Shown here piece by piece: positions 22,076 through 35,567 of a stretch of 64,000 nt of DNA (within the stretch, counting starts at the first letter, position 1; every line of letters begins with the position of its first letter). The DNA lies in assembly GCA_035610365.1 (NCBI GenBank), contig CM069432.1, forward strand, positions 173,846,035 to 173,910,034. Direction: 5' to 3'. Source of the stretch: Aquatica leii. Lineage: Eukaryota > Arthropoda > Insecta > Coleoptera > Lampyridae. The notes beneath the pieces were generated by a model. The model ran no database searches. It saw only the letters and a list, made by a program, of their open reading frames with translations, and was not told the origin of the DNA. The translations under genes were made by a program, and so were the position numbers.

Positions 22076-22749
22076 TAATGTTTTTTGTTAGAATGTAAAT
22101 AATATACAATTGACAGGTAAAAAGAAAGCAATAGTATATTTTCTCTAACAAGACTTTAAATTATTAACTAATGGTACTTTCATATTCAGGCAATTACAAA
22201 ACATTCAGTTTATTTAATAGTGAAGAGATACAATTAAAATATTATTCAAGCTTAGTCTTATCAGTTAATTATCTTATTTCTCTTTAACATCGCGTAAGTG
22301 CATTTAAAATTAAAATCTTTACTAATTTTGAATGTATCTCACAAGTACTAGCAACCTGACTTTAAAACAAAAAAGATATAAGTTTTAATTAATTGTAATA
22401 CATCAATGGACGTTGAAATACAATAAACACATCGTATTAAAAGTATTTTGCCCGAAAAGTTCATTCATGTAAAAACAAAAATTAAGTAAAAGAAGTAGAT
22501 AAAATATGCAACAAAAGATTTGCTGTAAGATAGTATACGCTAGTTACTTATGAACCTTAGCGTCAAATTCAATAATTATTAATTAATTTTTATAAATTAC
22601 AGTTGCATATTAAAATTGGTAAACAAGATTAAAAGTTAAAGAAAAAGTTTTAATCAAACGATACAGTTATGGTATTTAAACTTTACTAATTTTTATGCAG
22701 ATGCGGTTGATAAAATTGCATTGTAACAGTAATGATGGAGTTTAAAAAT

Positions 22750-25260
22750 AATTTAAACTTTTTTTTGTTCATATGTATTTGTTAACTTAACGTACTTATT
22801 TATTATGGTTAATTTTTACATGTAAAAATTGTATAAAAACAATAGATTTTATAAAATTGAGATAAAATTACTAAAACAATCACCAATAATTTGTAGTAAA
22901 TAGACCGTCAAAATAGAGAAAATGCAATTCTAAAATTTTGTGTCTCTTTAAATAAAAAAAATGTATTGGATAATTCTAGTTTTCCTTTTTCTTATGTATT
23001 GTATTATATTGAACAAGGACGATCGTTAAATTTCATTTACATGGGGTTACACTAATCAGCTCAGGTAATTGAGGAAATACTAAAATAGAAGAAAATAAAT
23101 TCTTTATTTTTTGTTAAATACTACAAACAACTTTACCCGTTGGCAAAAACTAATAACGCAAAGTACTTAATTACCAACGCTTACTTTACTTTACAGAACG
23201 GTCATTATAGTTTTCTTTGAAAAACTTATTTTGATCATTCAAAAATTAATAACTGACAATAGACCATTTCACTTGAAAATAAAAGAAATAAAATATTAAC
23301 GTATGCAATAGCAAATTTGAAATGTAAAAATCAGTTTATAAATTAATGCAATTTATAAAACTTTTTGACCTAGGTGAAACAAATCCAAAGTAACAGTAAA
23401 ATTCAAAAACTTTGATGGATGTTAACTTCAGAACGAAAGTACAGTTATGTAGGTACAAAAGATGCAATAACGTAATGCCTAAAACTCTAGGCGTAATAAA
23501 AAATTTGTCCATATTGAAGAAGTATTTGATAAATTTGTCGTTTACCAGTTAACACAAAACCTTGAATTTTTATTTTTAGATTTTTATTATTAGATTTATT
23601 TCTTTTTAAATAAATGCACAAGTAAAAAGTAAACGTGAAGGATGTAATGCCACTTGTTTTTTGTTAAACTCCAAACAATACATACGATGGTCATGTTCCC
23701 TCGGGCAATGTTATTATTCGTTTACCAAACAATTCCTTAAAGTGAAGAAGCTGTTTGTACTTGTGAAAATATCTTGCCTCGTTTTTTTTAAACCTAGTTT
23801 ATGCGATAGTCCATGATCACTTGATCACAAATTGTACATTTTTATTGGCTTCTTTGTTTCCCTTATTTATTAAATCTTTATATTTAAAAATGTTCCCACC
23901 AAAAAAATAAAAGGCAAATAATGTATTTATATTTGCTTTAAAACTCGCGGAAATAAAGTATGCACAATTATCTTTAAAACTAATTGTTAATAAAGTAATT
24001 AATTTGCTGTTTTATATTCAAACAAATGCAAAGACTAATATTATTCATGTTGAGTCATAGAAAAAAATTGTTTAATTAAAAGTTGTAGATAACTCTTTGG
24101 TATTATTAATTTTTATGATATTGTTAATTCAATATCCAAAAATTGTTCAAACAAAAGTGGTGTACTTTTGCATTACAGATAACTTTTATTTGAAAAACAT
24201 TTTTGTTTAAAAAATATTTTTGAAAGTATTCTACAAAACTGATATAGCCCTTCTAGAAACTACATTTGTTTTCATCAGGATTATGATCAAAAACTAATCA
24301 AACTTCCGCTTATATAAAAAAACTTCTAAACATAAAATAAGTTGGTAATATACATTTGAATGACAAATTTAAGACGTTTTAATGTGTTACCATGTTAACA
24401 ATAACAAGAGATAAATTAGAAAAATTAAAAAAAAGTATTAATTGTGGTAGAACATGTACCTTTATTTTTAAAATTTTTATGCAGACACAGATGCCAAAAT
24501 GTAAAGTTTTAAAACGCTACTATACTTACACTTTGTACTGTTTTTTCATAATTTTTTTGGTAATTATAAATATCGTACTATCATTGTCGAATTACTTTGT
24601 CTTTTTCGACTTTTACAAAATCCAATGTGCATACCAAATGTTTCAGATTAAAAACTTATTATATCCGTTGTGCGAAAGTGTAGAAAGAATTATTTATTCT
24701 CTAATCTATTTATTGCCCTATTGTTCACAAGGCGGCATTTTGCTTATTTAACCATTACACGATTACACCTGTATCGGAAATTTCCGTTGTGATCAAATGT
24801 TTAATCCTACCTATATTTGAAATTTTAATGACTGACCGGATTATATACAAAAAATTGATAAAAGTTCTATATCTTAATACTTAAATTGAGTAGAAATTTT
24901 ATTTATTGTTATGTGGAAACAATAATACAATTTAACATTAAACAAAAGTAGCTTAATGGTTATATGTATTAATAAATACACGTTTACAATCCGACTTTGT
25001 AATGTCAATTATAAGTTTTAAAAAATTTCGAATAAATTTTTATTAGACCGTTTGTTTTGTTCATATGTATAAAATTTGATCTTCAAACTAACACTGAGAA
25101 TAAAATTTCATAACTTTAAGAGTTATTATAGGTATCTCAAATATTAATCAGTTTTATGTAGTTGTTTATAGAATAATTATTAAAATTAAATAAACAACGT
25201 TATGCAAGTTCATATAAATGCGATTGGATTTAAAGGATGCAATGAATTTTTTGATACATG
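22750..25260 (+). repeat. Diverged non-coding repeat, copy B
   Basis: This is the direct, shorter counterpart of copy A in the same order and orientation, apparently about one fifth diverged by eye. An open frame of 119 codons at 24392-24751 has only a broken counterpart in copy A, so it is probably not a gene. The origin could be a tandem segmental duplication or two insertions of one old element. Confidence 0.75.
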
Positions 25261-26399
25261 TATGTGCAAATACTACTGGTAGCAAGGGAAAAAAAACAGG
25301 TTTTTGTATCAAGTCTATCTCTGGTTTTGAATTAATTTTTAACTTAGCAGCAGGTTGAATTTTACAACGTTTTCAATGGTGGACTTTTGATTCTAATTTT
25401 TTAATTAAGATTGTGTGCAAACATAATTTTATTAAAATTAACGTTAGTACACAAATATTAATAACTCAAGTTGAAAATAAATACTTATTGTTTTACGTTA
25501 TAGTAATATAGTAAAAACATTATAAATATAAAAACTGTTAGTTTTGTACTATTAAGATAAGAAAGAAATCAGTAATGTAAAATACAATTTAAAATCAAAC
25601 TTTCCAAGTTTACATCGACATGAAATTTTATAGTGATTTTTTCTGTTTGTTTATATGTTTCTTTTTAGTTTTTAATTAAAGACACTTAAGGCATAATGGT
25701 TTGGTGTGTTTTATGTAGTTGTAATAGTAGAAAAAGTGTAAATAAGAAGGTTTAATTGAATAGTACAATCACATGTATGTACATACATTGACACTTCAAT
25801 TAGCCTTACATCTGTTATTAAGAATCTTTTTCAGTTAAACTTAAATATTAAATCACTGTTTTTTAATTCACCTTATTTGATTTGTCACATATCTATTATT
25901 GACATTTTTAAAGTTTACTTATTAAACCATTTAAATAACTTTTGATCTTTATTTTGCACATTATTTTCTTTTACAATTTCTGGCCATAAGTACATTGATT
26001 TTAAATGTTGATGTTTTACGTATAATGGAACTAAAATTTCTAAGTTTTTTAATCGAAAGAACTGTATTTAGTATACTACAACTGATTATAAAGTAAACAA
26101 TAGTTTCCAACGAGTTTCATAAAAATTGTTACTAAATTAACTATAAGTCTTAGTCTTCTTTACTTTAGACTAATGAAGTATTTAAAAAAATTAAAGTAAA
26201 TATTGCTTAATTGCGTAGATCCACAATTCTCCAAAAATAGTTTTTTTTAGCAAAGTACAGTATTTTAACATTATAATTATGATTGTACGTCTAAAACATT
26301 GAAATTAGAGCAGTTACAATTTTTTTCTAAGGATAACTTCATTTTAAGTTTGTAAATTAACATATAACTTGTTGATCTCAAAAATTTTCAATGTACGAA

Positions 26400-26624
26400 T
26401 GTTTAGATTGTAAACTTATTTTAATTAAAACTTTATTGTTACGCTACTGATAGTGGCAGGGATTTCAACCAACATCCGTCTTTGTAAAAATTAGTCATCA
26501 TGTAGCCACATGATGAAACGAATGTTCTTTCGATAAATTTTATTCGTTCTTATTACTTTGTGTTTTATTCATATCGTTCTATGTACTTAACAAAATAAAG
26601 AACTACAGTCCACTACAATTAACA
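26400..26624 (+). repeat. BEL 5' LTR
   Basis: 225 bp, starts TGTTTAGATTG and ends CAATTAACA. AATAAAG near 26599 is a likely polyadenylation signal. Confidence 0.97.
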
Positions 26625-26627
26625 TTT

Positions 26628-26645
26628 TGGTGCTTCGAGCCACAT
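26628..26645 (+). other. Candidate primer binding site
   Basis: TGGTGCTTCGAGCC follows the 5' LTR after a three-base gap. TGG matches the CCA tail of a tRNA; I cannot tell which tRNA. Confidence 0.55.
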
Positions 26646-27120
26646 TATTACAAGAAACAGTGAATTTTCAAGATTTCGCAAGAATTTATATTGTTTGACG
26701 AAATATGCAATTTCGTGCCTATGAGTTAGAGAGAGACAGCCAAAGACTTCTTTCGCCAACAACTTGAAGGGTTGATACCCACAAACGATAGCAGGTTTGC
26801 CTTCTCTTTCCTTTACATTTGTTTTGCTTGCTTACTTTGTTAAGCCAGTGCATTTATTCCAACGTGTTCTATTCATATTGAATTACGTTCGAAATTTATT
26901 TTGATTGAATAACGTGTCATTCGCTGCATTCGGCAGCAAGGCGCTGCGTTGTTTTGATTGAGAATACTATTTTTTTGTAGATTCATTTTGCATTTGTATT
27001 AATTAATTAATTACAATTCTTGTTTTTGTAAATAACGATATTTTACCGTTATTTTTGCATTTAATTCTTAACTTGCCGTTGCTTAGTTAAAACGAAAACA
27101 TTAAAATAAATCTATTCATT

Positions 27121-28920
27121 ATGGAAGCTTTAATTAGAAATCGCGGTTTAGTTGAATCCAAACTTACAGGATTTCATACGTTCTTAAGCAATTTTGAATT
27201 AATGCATACCGATAAACCAAAAGACGAACATGTTTTTGAAATTGAAACGAGATTAGAATCAGCTAATTCATTATTATCTGACTTTGAACAAATTCAAATA
27301 CAAATTATCGAAGTGACTACTGACGTCACCGCGGAATACAAACATCAAGAACAATTCGAAAACTCATATTTTTCGGCGCTCTTTATAAATAAATGGGGTC
27401 ACAGCCTCAAAGCTGCTTCTAACAGCAGCTCCTGCAGGAGTAGTGTCCATCGCAGTAACGACTTGTGTAGTACGGGTCATCATGGCCACCAAAAAGCATT
27501 ATTTAATCTGCCAAAAATTTCTATACCTAAATTTTCTGGGGATTTAGAGGCATGGCTAGAATTTCGCGAAATATTTACTAGCTTAATTCACAACAACAAA
27601 GATCTTGACGATGTTCAACGTCTTCATTACTTGAAATCCAGTTTGATCGGAGATGCAGCCCAAGTTATTAAATCGCTACAATTTTCAGCCGACAATTATC
27701 AAGTTGCTTGGCAAACTATTTGCACTAGGTACGATCAACCCCGTTTGCTCATACACAACCATTTCCAATCTATTTTAGACATGGAGTCATTAAATAAGGA
27801 ATCCGCTTTCAAGTTAAGAAAAATTTCTGATTCCTTATTTAAACACGTGACAGCGCTCAGATCGCTTTCCGCAGATGAACAGTTATTCGAGGCTCTGATC
27901 ATCCATATTGTTTCAAACAAACTTGATCCCATTACTTTTTGCCAGTGGGAAACTCTGAGAAACAGGTCAGGTTCTGATTTACCTTCGCTGGAGAAATTCA
28001 AAACTTTTCTCACAAACACTGCCAATTTACTAGATTGTTTAGGGTCCAATCAGGCCAAACCGCCACCGGAAAGGTTCAAACTTTCTTCTGAGAGACCAAA
28101 ATCGTACTCCAAATCTTTTGTTGCAAATACGCTTGCATGCGTACTTTGCAAAGGTTCTCATTCAGTAACTAAGTGCGATGAATTTATAAAGCTTTCTCCG
28201 CGTGCAAGATTAACTAAATCGAAAGAATTAAGACTTTGTCTGAATTGTTTGTATAAAGGTCATTTTGTGTCTCAATGTTCTTCACAGCATACTTGCCGAA
28301 CGTGCAAGTCCAAGCACAATTCACTACTGCACATTGGAGATGCTCCCACGGCCATGCCGTTGATGCAGTCAGAACATTTGTCAAGCGCAGATCTCTCTGT
28401 TGAACCAACCCAAATAGTTTCGGCTTTTACTTCAAACACAATTCAAGTTCTTTTACCTACGGCTTCCGCTCAGATTCTAGATTCTGAAGGAAACTCCCAC
28501 TGTATTCGAATGTTACTTGATTCAGGTTCTCAATCGAATTTTATTCGTTCGAGCTTATGCACTAAGTTAAAGCTGCGCACATCTGATGCAAATATTATCG
28601 TTTCGGGGTTAAGTAAATTGGCTTCCCACATTCGTTTAAAGTGTGATGTGACTATTCGGGCTCATCACTCTCGTTTCAAATTAGATCTCACGTGTCTCGT
28701 TCTTGACGAGATCACTGGAACAACTCCAAGCTTCCACGTAAACCGAAACAATTTCAAGATACCAGATAACATCAGATTATCTGACAGTTCGTACGACACT
28801 CCAGGCGACATTGATCTTTTGATAGGTTCTCCAATTTTTTCCAATTGTTGTGTATTGGTCAAATACAATTGGGTCCTAATCTTCCTATTGTTCAAAATAC
28901 TCGTTTCGGTTGGGTTTTAG
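27121..28920 (+). CDS. BEL Gag with zinc knuckles and aspartic protease
   Basis: The ATG at 27121 follows a 500-base leader. Residues 1-110 form a charged helical region. A capsid-like region (about 125-300) contains FNLPKISIPKFSGDLEAW, the usual start of the BEL Gag core. Cys/His knuckles lie at about residues 340-405 (CVLCKGSHSVTKC, CLNCLYKGHFVSQC, then CRTC). The protease active site is DSG at 467-469 in LLDSGSQSNFI. Near 28845 a one-base shift puts the rest of pol in another frame, so the last 25 codons here are not family-like. This could be a lesion; BEL elements normally use one long frame. Confidence 0.92.
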   Translation: MEALIRNRGLVESKLTGFHTFLSNFELMHTDKPKDEHVFEIETRLESANSLLSDFEQIQIQIIEVTTDVTAEYKHQEQFENSYFSALFINKWGHSLKAASNSSSCRSSVHRSNDLCSTGHHGHQKALFNLPKISIPKFSGDLEAWLEFREIFTSLIHNNKDLDDVQRLHYLKSSLIGDAAQVIKSLQFSADNYQVAWQTICTRYDQPRLLIHNHFQSILDMESLNKESAFKLRKISDSLFKHVTALRSLSADEQLFEALIIHIVSNKLDPITFCQWETLRNRSGSDLPSLEKFKTFLTNTANLLDCLGSNQAKPPPERFKLSSERPKSYSKSFVANTLACVLCKGSHSVTKCDEFIKLSPRARLTKSKELRLCLNCLYKGHFVSQCSSQHTCRTCKSKHNSLLHIGDAPTAMPLMQSEHLSSADLSVEPTQIVSAFTSNTIQVLLPTASAQILDSEGNSHCIRMLLDSGSQSNFIRSSLCTKLKLRTSDANIIVSGLSKLASHIRLKCDVTIRAHHSRFKLDLTCLVLDEITGTTPSFHVNRNNFKIPDNIRLSDSSYDTPGDIDLLIGSPIFSNCCVLVKYNWVLIFLLFKILVSVGF

Positions 28921-31900
28921 CTGGACCGATAAACTCAGTTATTGCTACTAATTTGTCTTGTCATCTTAGCACTTTGGACGATCTTTCAAATCAGCTTTCG
29001 CGGTTCTGGGAGTTGGAAAGTTATCCAAGCGAAAAGGTGTTATCGCAGGAGGAAAATGCCTGCGAAGCTCATTTTGTTAAAAATTTCAGAAGAGACAATG
29101 ACGGTAGATTCGTTGTTTCAATTCCATTCAAACCGCCAATAGAGTTGCTAGGCAACTCGTTCGATAATGCTCAAGGTAGATTGTTGTCTCAGGAGCGGCG
29201 CTTTCGAATCAACCCAGAGCTATATAAACTTTATTCTGATTTTATGCGAGAATATCAGGAGCTGGAGCACATGTCAGTTGTCAACCCCACTTGCAATGAA
29301 ACATCAGTTTATCTTCCTCACCACGGTGTGCTCAAGGAGGAAAGTGTGACGACCAGGTTACGTGTCGTTTTCAACGGTTCATCAGCAACCACAACAGGGC
29401 ATTCGCTCAATAGCATTCAAATGGTCGGCCCTACCATGCAGCAAGATTTGTTTTCCATTTTGGTTCGCTTTCGCAAACATTATTACGCCATATCGGCAGA
29501 TATCGAGAAGATGTATAGGCAGGTTCTGCTCAACCCTAGCCAAAGATCCCTTCAGCGTATTTTGTGGAGATCGGATCCCACAAAACCCATTCTATCGTTT
29601 GATCTAAACACTGTCACTTATGGAACGGCATCTGCTTCGTTTCTTGCCATTCGTTGTCTTTACCAGCTCGGTATCGAATGTGAGACTACTATGCCTGAAG
29701 TCTCGCAAATCATCAAAAATGATTTTTATGTTGACGACCTGTTGACAGGCGCCAACGATTTAGAACAAGCTCGCAAATTATGTTCCGACCTCTCAACTAC
29801 ACTTAGTTCAGGGTGTTTCAAACTTCGTAAATGGATCTGCAACGATTCGCGTGTTCTTTCTGGCTTTTCAGATACAGAAATTCATGCCAATGTTCTTGAA
29901 ATCGGTGATCATGCAAACACTAGTACTCTAGGTCTTATTTGGTCTTTCCAAAACGACAATTTTATGTTTTCTATTTCAAAGCCTTCGATAGGCAAGGTCA
30001 CAAAGCGGTCAATGCTTTCTGAAATATCTCGGATTTTTGATCCTCTAGGGGTGCTTTCACCTTGCACGATTTCTGCAAAAATAATGCTCCAACAGCTCTG
30101 GATGGAAAAGCTGTCCTGGGACGACCCTGTTCCCAACAATGTATGTTCAAAATGGCGTTCATATGCTTTTGAACTCGTCAGTTTGCGGGATTTACAAATT
30201 CCTCGGCATGTTTTGTGCAAGAATCCCATAGATATCCAAGTACATGGATTTTGTGACGCTTCCACAAGCGCATATGATGCGTGTTTGTACCTTCGTTCTG
30301 TTGACGAGGACAACCGGGTTCATTCTCATCTTTTATGTGCTAAGTCAAAGGTAGCACCTCTTAAGCCCACTACAATCCCTAGGCTTGAGCTTTGCGGAGC
30401 TTTGCTACTTGCTAAACTTTTAGCCCATGTTTTGAAAATCATAGGATTAACTATATCGTCTTGTAACTTATGGTCGGACTCTACTATAATCTTGGGCTAG
30501 CTAAAAACACGCCCTACTCTTCTCAAACCATTTGTGTGCAATAGGGTTGCTGACATCCAGCAACTCACTTCGGCTTCCGTTTGGCGACATGTTCCTACTA
30601 AATCAAATCCAGCCGATATGCTGTCCAGAGGCATACCTCCTCAAAATTTAAAAGGGCTTACTCTTTGGTGGAATGGTCCATCTTGGTTATTGGATGACAA
30701 ATCTTCGTGGCCCAGTTCTGCTCATGTTAGTTCCGAACTTCCAGATCTGAAAACGGAAGTTCAAACTTTAATTTCGCATCGTCCAAATGATTTTCCCATA
30801 GAGAATTTCTCTAGTATGACTCGTTTAGAAAGAGTCGTCGCTTATAGTCTTCGTTTCTACAAAAATTCTTCAAACTCGCCAAACAATCGGTTTTGCGGAC
30901 CTATTACTGTTCAAGAAATTCGATCAGCTTTACTGTGCCTGATCAAAATGTCCCAAGCTGACTCCTTTTCTGATGAGCTTAAATCGCTTCAGCGCTCTGA
31001 ACAACTGAAAAGTTCCTCGCCATTAGTGGGTTTTGCTCCATTCCTTGATGACATGGGCATCATTCGTGTCGGAGGTAGACTCCGAAATGCTCCATTTTCG
31101 TTCGACAAAAAACATCCGTTTCTTTTGTCGGGAAAACACTTGTTAGCCAAATTGATAGTAACACGGGAACATCTTAGACTGCTCCACGCAGGACCTCAAT
31201 TAATATTGGCTTCGCTTCGAGATCAATTTTGGATCTTATCAGCTAGGCACCTTGTTAGACAAATTGTGCATAAATGTGTAAAATGCTTTCGGTTTTCTCC
31301 AAAAACAACAGCCCCGATTATGGGCAATCTTCCTGCTTCACGAGTGCAACCTTCTCCGCCTTTCCACATTACTGGCATTGATTATGGAGGCCCCATAATG
31401 ATTAAAGACCGCAAGGGTCGCGGGTGTAAGTCTATGAAGGCTTATGTCTGCTTATTTATTTGTTTTTCGACTAAAGCAGTTCACCTAGAACTGGTGACTG
31501 GCCTAACTACCGAACTATTTGTTATGACATTTCGACGTTTTGTTGCCCGTAGAGGCAAACCATTCCGTGTTTTTTCCGATAACGGTACTAATTTCGTCGG
31601 AGCTAATTCGGAACTGCAAGAATTAGCTGAATTTTTTAGGAAGCAACAGATTTCTATTGTCGAAGCCGTTGCTGCCATGGGCAGCGAATGGCATTTTATT
31701 CCTCCCCATAGCCCTCATTTTGGAGGTTTATGGGAGGCTGGCATAAAGTCCGTGAAAAAACACATCAAACGAATATTAGGAAATTCTATTTTGACTTATG
31801 AGGAGTTTTGCACTGCGCTTGTTCAAATCGAAGCAACCCTGAACTCTCGTCCCTTGTGTCCTCTGACGTCCGATCCTAATGACCTTCAAGCCCTCACGCC

Positions 31901-32280
31901 TGCACATTTCTTAATTGGTAGACCGTTGATAGCGCTCCCGGATCCAGACGTTACGAACATTGCTCAGCATCGTTTATCTTTATTTCAAATGCTTCAGAAA
32001 CTTCATCAACATGTATGGAGAAGATGGAGTCACGAGTATCTCGTCGGGTTGCAGCAGCGCCCAAAATGGCGATCAAACATTTCTTCAAAGGGACACAATG
32101 GTCCTTATTAAAGAAGATAACCACCCCCCCATGTATTGGAAAATTGGTAGAGTTGTAGAGCTGCATCCAGGCAGCGATGGCGTAAATCGAGTTGCTACCA
32201 TAAGAACAGCAAATGGCGTAGTGCGACGTTCATTCGCTAAAGTTTGCCCTCTCCCTGTAGAGACCAGTGAAACTGCGTGA
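28845..32280 (+). pseudogene. BEL pol: reverse transcriptase, RNase H, integrase
   Basis: The frame from 28845 carries the BEL RT with its YVDD active site at 29727-29738 and the RNase H start GFCDAST near 30250. TAG at 30498-30500 interrupts the same frame, which resumes at once. Integrase follows: the HHCC domain (about 31180-31290), the first Asp in TGIDYGGP, the second in FSDNGTNF and the Glu in GGLWEAG near 31731. A 2-base indel near 32093 moves the last domain (VVELHPGSDG and onward) to the frame ending at 32280. The catalytic residues are all kept, so lesions are few and recent. The element could still be mobilised only by help in trans. Confidence 0.93.
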
Positions 32281-32397
32281 AAGTGTAGTGAAAAAATAGC
32301 TTTTGGAATATTTTATTTTTTTTGTTTATGTTTGCTAACAGAATTTAAGATTTTAGAGACCCCTCAAATTATTGTCGTTTCTTTGAAAGTTGTGCTT

Positions 32398-32412
32398 TCA
32401 AGGCCGGGGGTA
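32398..32412 (+). other. BEL polypurine tract
   Basis: AAGGCCGGGGGTA lies directly before the 3' LTR, as expected for plus-strand priming in this family. Confidence 0.7.
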
Positions 32413-32637
32413 TGTTTAGATTGTAAACTTATTTTAATTAAAACTTTATTGTTACGCTACTGATAGTGGCAGGGATTTCAACCAACATCCCTCTTTGTAA
32501 AAATTAGTCATCATGTAGCCACATGATGAAACGAATGTTCTTTCGATAAATTTTATTCGTTCTCATTACTTTGTGTTTTATTCATATCGTTCTATGTACT
32601 TAACAAAATAAAGAACTACAGTCCACTACAATTAACA
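32413..32637 (+). repeat. BEL 3' LTR
   Basis: 225 bp, nearly identical to the 5' LTR, followed by the target duplication ACGAA. Confidence 0.97.
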
Positions 32638-35567
32638 ACGAATAATGTCAGAACTTCAATTTTTACGTAACTCAGGCCTAGCAAAGTTTCTATCTTGATA
32701 GTAAACTAAACCACGGTCAGTGGTTTCACTTTATACATAGAAAACAGATGCTTTATGTTATCTCAAACTGATGTTTTAAGAGTCGATATAAAAGCTTTTG
32801 TTAAGGTAATTTAAAAAGTACATTATGTGTTTAGCTTTTTTGTTTTTTCTTTGTTTGGATTATTAGCGACTTGCGGCTTAGAACGCGTTGTAATAAAACA
32901 AACTGACGTTTAAGAGGACTTTCCAGCTTGCAACTTCAGAGTGCTAATTGCCATTGATGAAACTAAATATGTTAGTGACGGACGGACTAGTTTAACTTAT
33001 TAGGAACCATCAAAGTTTAATAGTCTGGTTGTTCTATTAAGTTAGACGAAAATCGCTTATAATCAAATCAAGAACAGTCAATGGTCAATTACAAATCTTT
33101 AACCTATACAATTATTTACAAAATAAAGTACTGGTATTTTAAGATAAATTCTTTTTGACAAAAATCAATATTTCTTTTACACAGAGCTTTAAATCATATT
33201 TTTTGTAGTACAAAACATTTCAAATACAATCGTAACTTCAGTTTATTATACTGTGTAGCTAAAAAAGTAATACAATTTTTAAATAATTAGTAAAGAATTA
33301 TGTCTTGTACATACATATAGTTAAAAATTTTTGTAAAACTAGGAAAATTTTTAGAGCTGTTATGTTAATTTGCAAATTTGTGCAAAATACAACAGCTAGT
33401 GTATGTCCAAACTTTTTTTTAGAGTATTTTGACTTGTTTCTATGTCTCAGTTACATAGTTTACATAAATGGCATATCTTTTATGCAGCCGCAACACTTGT
33501 ATAAAAAACGTTATGAACTCTAATTGTGTCTTAATTTTTTAATAGTATAACAAACAGAAAGTGTAAAACTGTCTTAACATATTTTGTTACGCATAGGCCT
33601 GATTTCTTTTTCCTGAGCAAAGTTGGAATCTCACTAATATTGTATGAACGTTGTATTATGATTATTTCGGCTTAAAACTAAACAACATATATAAATGATG
33701 GGCATTACATAAAATATGCCATGCACGTATTGAGCATCCTAAAAAATAAAAGCGTGTTTGTTATTTGTTTGTTTTTACACTTTGGTGGAAATCAGTAAAT
33801 AATGCCAAATGCTTCTTTGGTGCCACGTTAAAGTTACAAAATACCATCTTTCTAAATCTAATAAATCTAATCCAATAAAGTAAAAACTCATAAAATTAGA
33901 AATGTATAATGTGATCAACCAAGAAGTGTTTTAAAGTCGCAGCACTAAACTCAAGCTTAATAAAACAATTTAATGTAAATTTAACTATTCTAAAGGATTC
34001 CGCTGAAATTTTGAGATCTTGGAGAGAGAGAGATTAACATCTTGACCGTTATGTGTTACAGTAATTTTTTTTATATATCTTAGCTTTAATATTTAAGTTA
34101 TCAAAAATCGCGCGAATTCTGTAACAAATATAAGATATATAACAACACCGTTTTGTAAGGTGAGATCCGATTTTGGATCTCACCTTGTATCTATGTGTAT
34201 ATAATGTTTTTTCAAGAAGACATTTGATGTAGAGTTAAATTCCAAACTTTTGCCTAGAGCTCACTTTTTACCCTTTTTGACCAATTTTATACACGAGCAG
34301 TTCAACTGTTTAAGCTGAAGAGGGCGCCCTAGTAATTTTATTGTATATAACTTCAATTTAGGTTTTAGACGTAAGTCGAGATCCGGTATATTTGGCAACC
34401 TGTCGGATCTCGTTTTATATGTGTTTTAAAACTATTTATACGCAAAGATAGCATTATTTTTATCTTGCATACATTCCTACCGAGTCGATGTGCGTTTAAG
34501 TTACACATGTTCACTTAGATAAAACAAAATTGTAATCGAGTTGTTTGTGAAAGTTTATAAGCATTTAGACTAAAAATTACAGTAAAACCTTTCTTCATAA
34601 GATAAATTCTACAAGAACAATCAATGGTTACAAAACTAGTACAAATCACTGGGTTATACATTGAAAAAATTACGTATTTAAAAGTAATTATTACCGAAAA
34701 CAATCACTGTTATCTTCACTTTTGTAATTGTCTTCTTGTTTTTTCTTTAGTATCATTTTTCTAAGTAACGAGATTGCTAAGCTGCAATAGATTTGTTATG
34801 TTTAAAATTTCTATTTATTGCAATATTTCTTATATTTAAATTCACAGTAGATTTTTGTAGCATATTCGATTCATTGCGGTAATTAACTTTTTCTTGCATT
34901 TTCTAAATGTTCGTTATAAAAGATTAAAACAGTTTTTACTCCAAAACAATGCTATTAAAACCACTAATTTTCTTATTATTTTTTAGTTTGTGAATCTCCA
35001 ATCCTAATAATAACACCCATTAATTACAAATTATTTCTAAATATTTACAAATTTACCTTATTTGCTTTATCATATTCACATCTTATTCTTTATAGCTTGT
35101 AAGAAATAACATTTACATTTCTCATAAATACATTTCTTTTATTTACTAGCTGTAAAAGCAAATTGTTGTAAACAATCGATATTTTTTAAACTGACTCAGC
35201 TCATTCATATTAACGTTTGCTTAAAATCAATGTATTAAATAGCTAAAACTCAAATAATAGTTACACTTATAATTTGTTAAATTGACACTGACAAATTGAC
35301 ATAAAATAAATACAGTTTGGACTGGTTTCGACATATAATTTTTAATTGTCGTTTTAGGTATTACTGCAGGTATACTACCAACATAAATTTTTAATTTCAG
35401 ATTATTTAGTTTTTCGTTATTTGTTCTTGTAAAAAGTTTAATTTGACTTTGATTAATAATTAAACAGATTATAGTTGTAGAAAAAGTATAGCATATAATT
35501 CGTAAGGAATGTGTTTTACAAATTCTTTCAATAATTATTCTGTGGTAAGATACATTTTTATTTAGTA

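Larger units (their letters stand above)
26400..32637 (+). mobile_element. Complete BEL/Pao LTR retrotransposon, young
   Basis: Two 225-bp LTRs differ at only two positions seen by eye (in CATCCGTCT and in GTTCTTATTA), which points to a recent insertion. ACGAA flanks both ends (26395-26399 and 32638-32642), a 5-bp target duplication normal for the family. It encodes Gag with protease, then RT, RNase H and integrase. Three small lesions (frameshift near 28845, stop at 30498-30500, 2-base indel near 32093) disable pol. Confidence 0.97.
25607..34139 (+). repeat. Left arm of giant inverted repeat (interrupted by BEL)
   Basis: Sequence at 25607-26399 and 32643-34139 (2290 bp after removing the BEL insertion) reappears reversed at 36494-38850. 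Anchors are AGTTTACATCGA at the outer edge, the BEL target TGTACGAATAATGTC, and GCGCGAATTCTGTAACAAAT at the inner edge. The arms differ by scattered substitutions and indels. Around 32867-32900 the left arm keeps a remnant of the CTTTCGGCTTAGACCGCG foldback family. Confidence 0.9.

Noticed and set aside
24392-24751. A 119-codon hydrophobic frame resembling a membrane protein
   Set aside because: Its hydrophobicity follows from T-rich DNA, and the duplicated copy near 20400-20900 has no matching open frame.
33305-33523. A 72-codon open frame kept in both arms of the giant inverted repeat (also 37096-37314 reverse)
   Set aside because: Comparing the arms gives more amino-acid-changing than silent differences by eye and no known motif, so there is no sign of selection; probably a chance frame copied with the arm.
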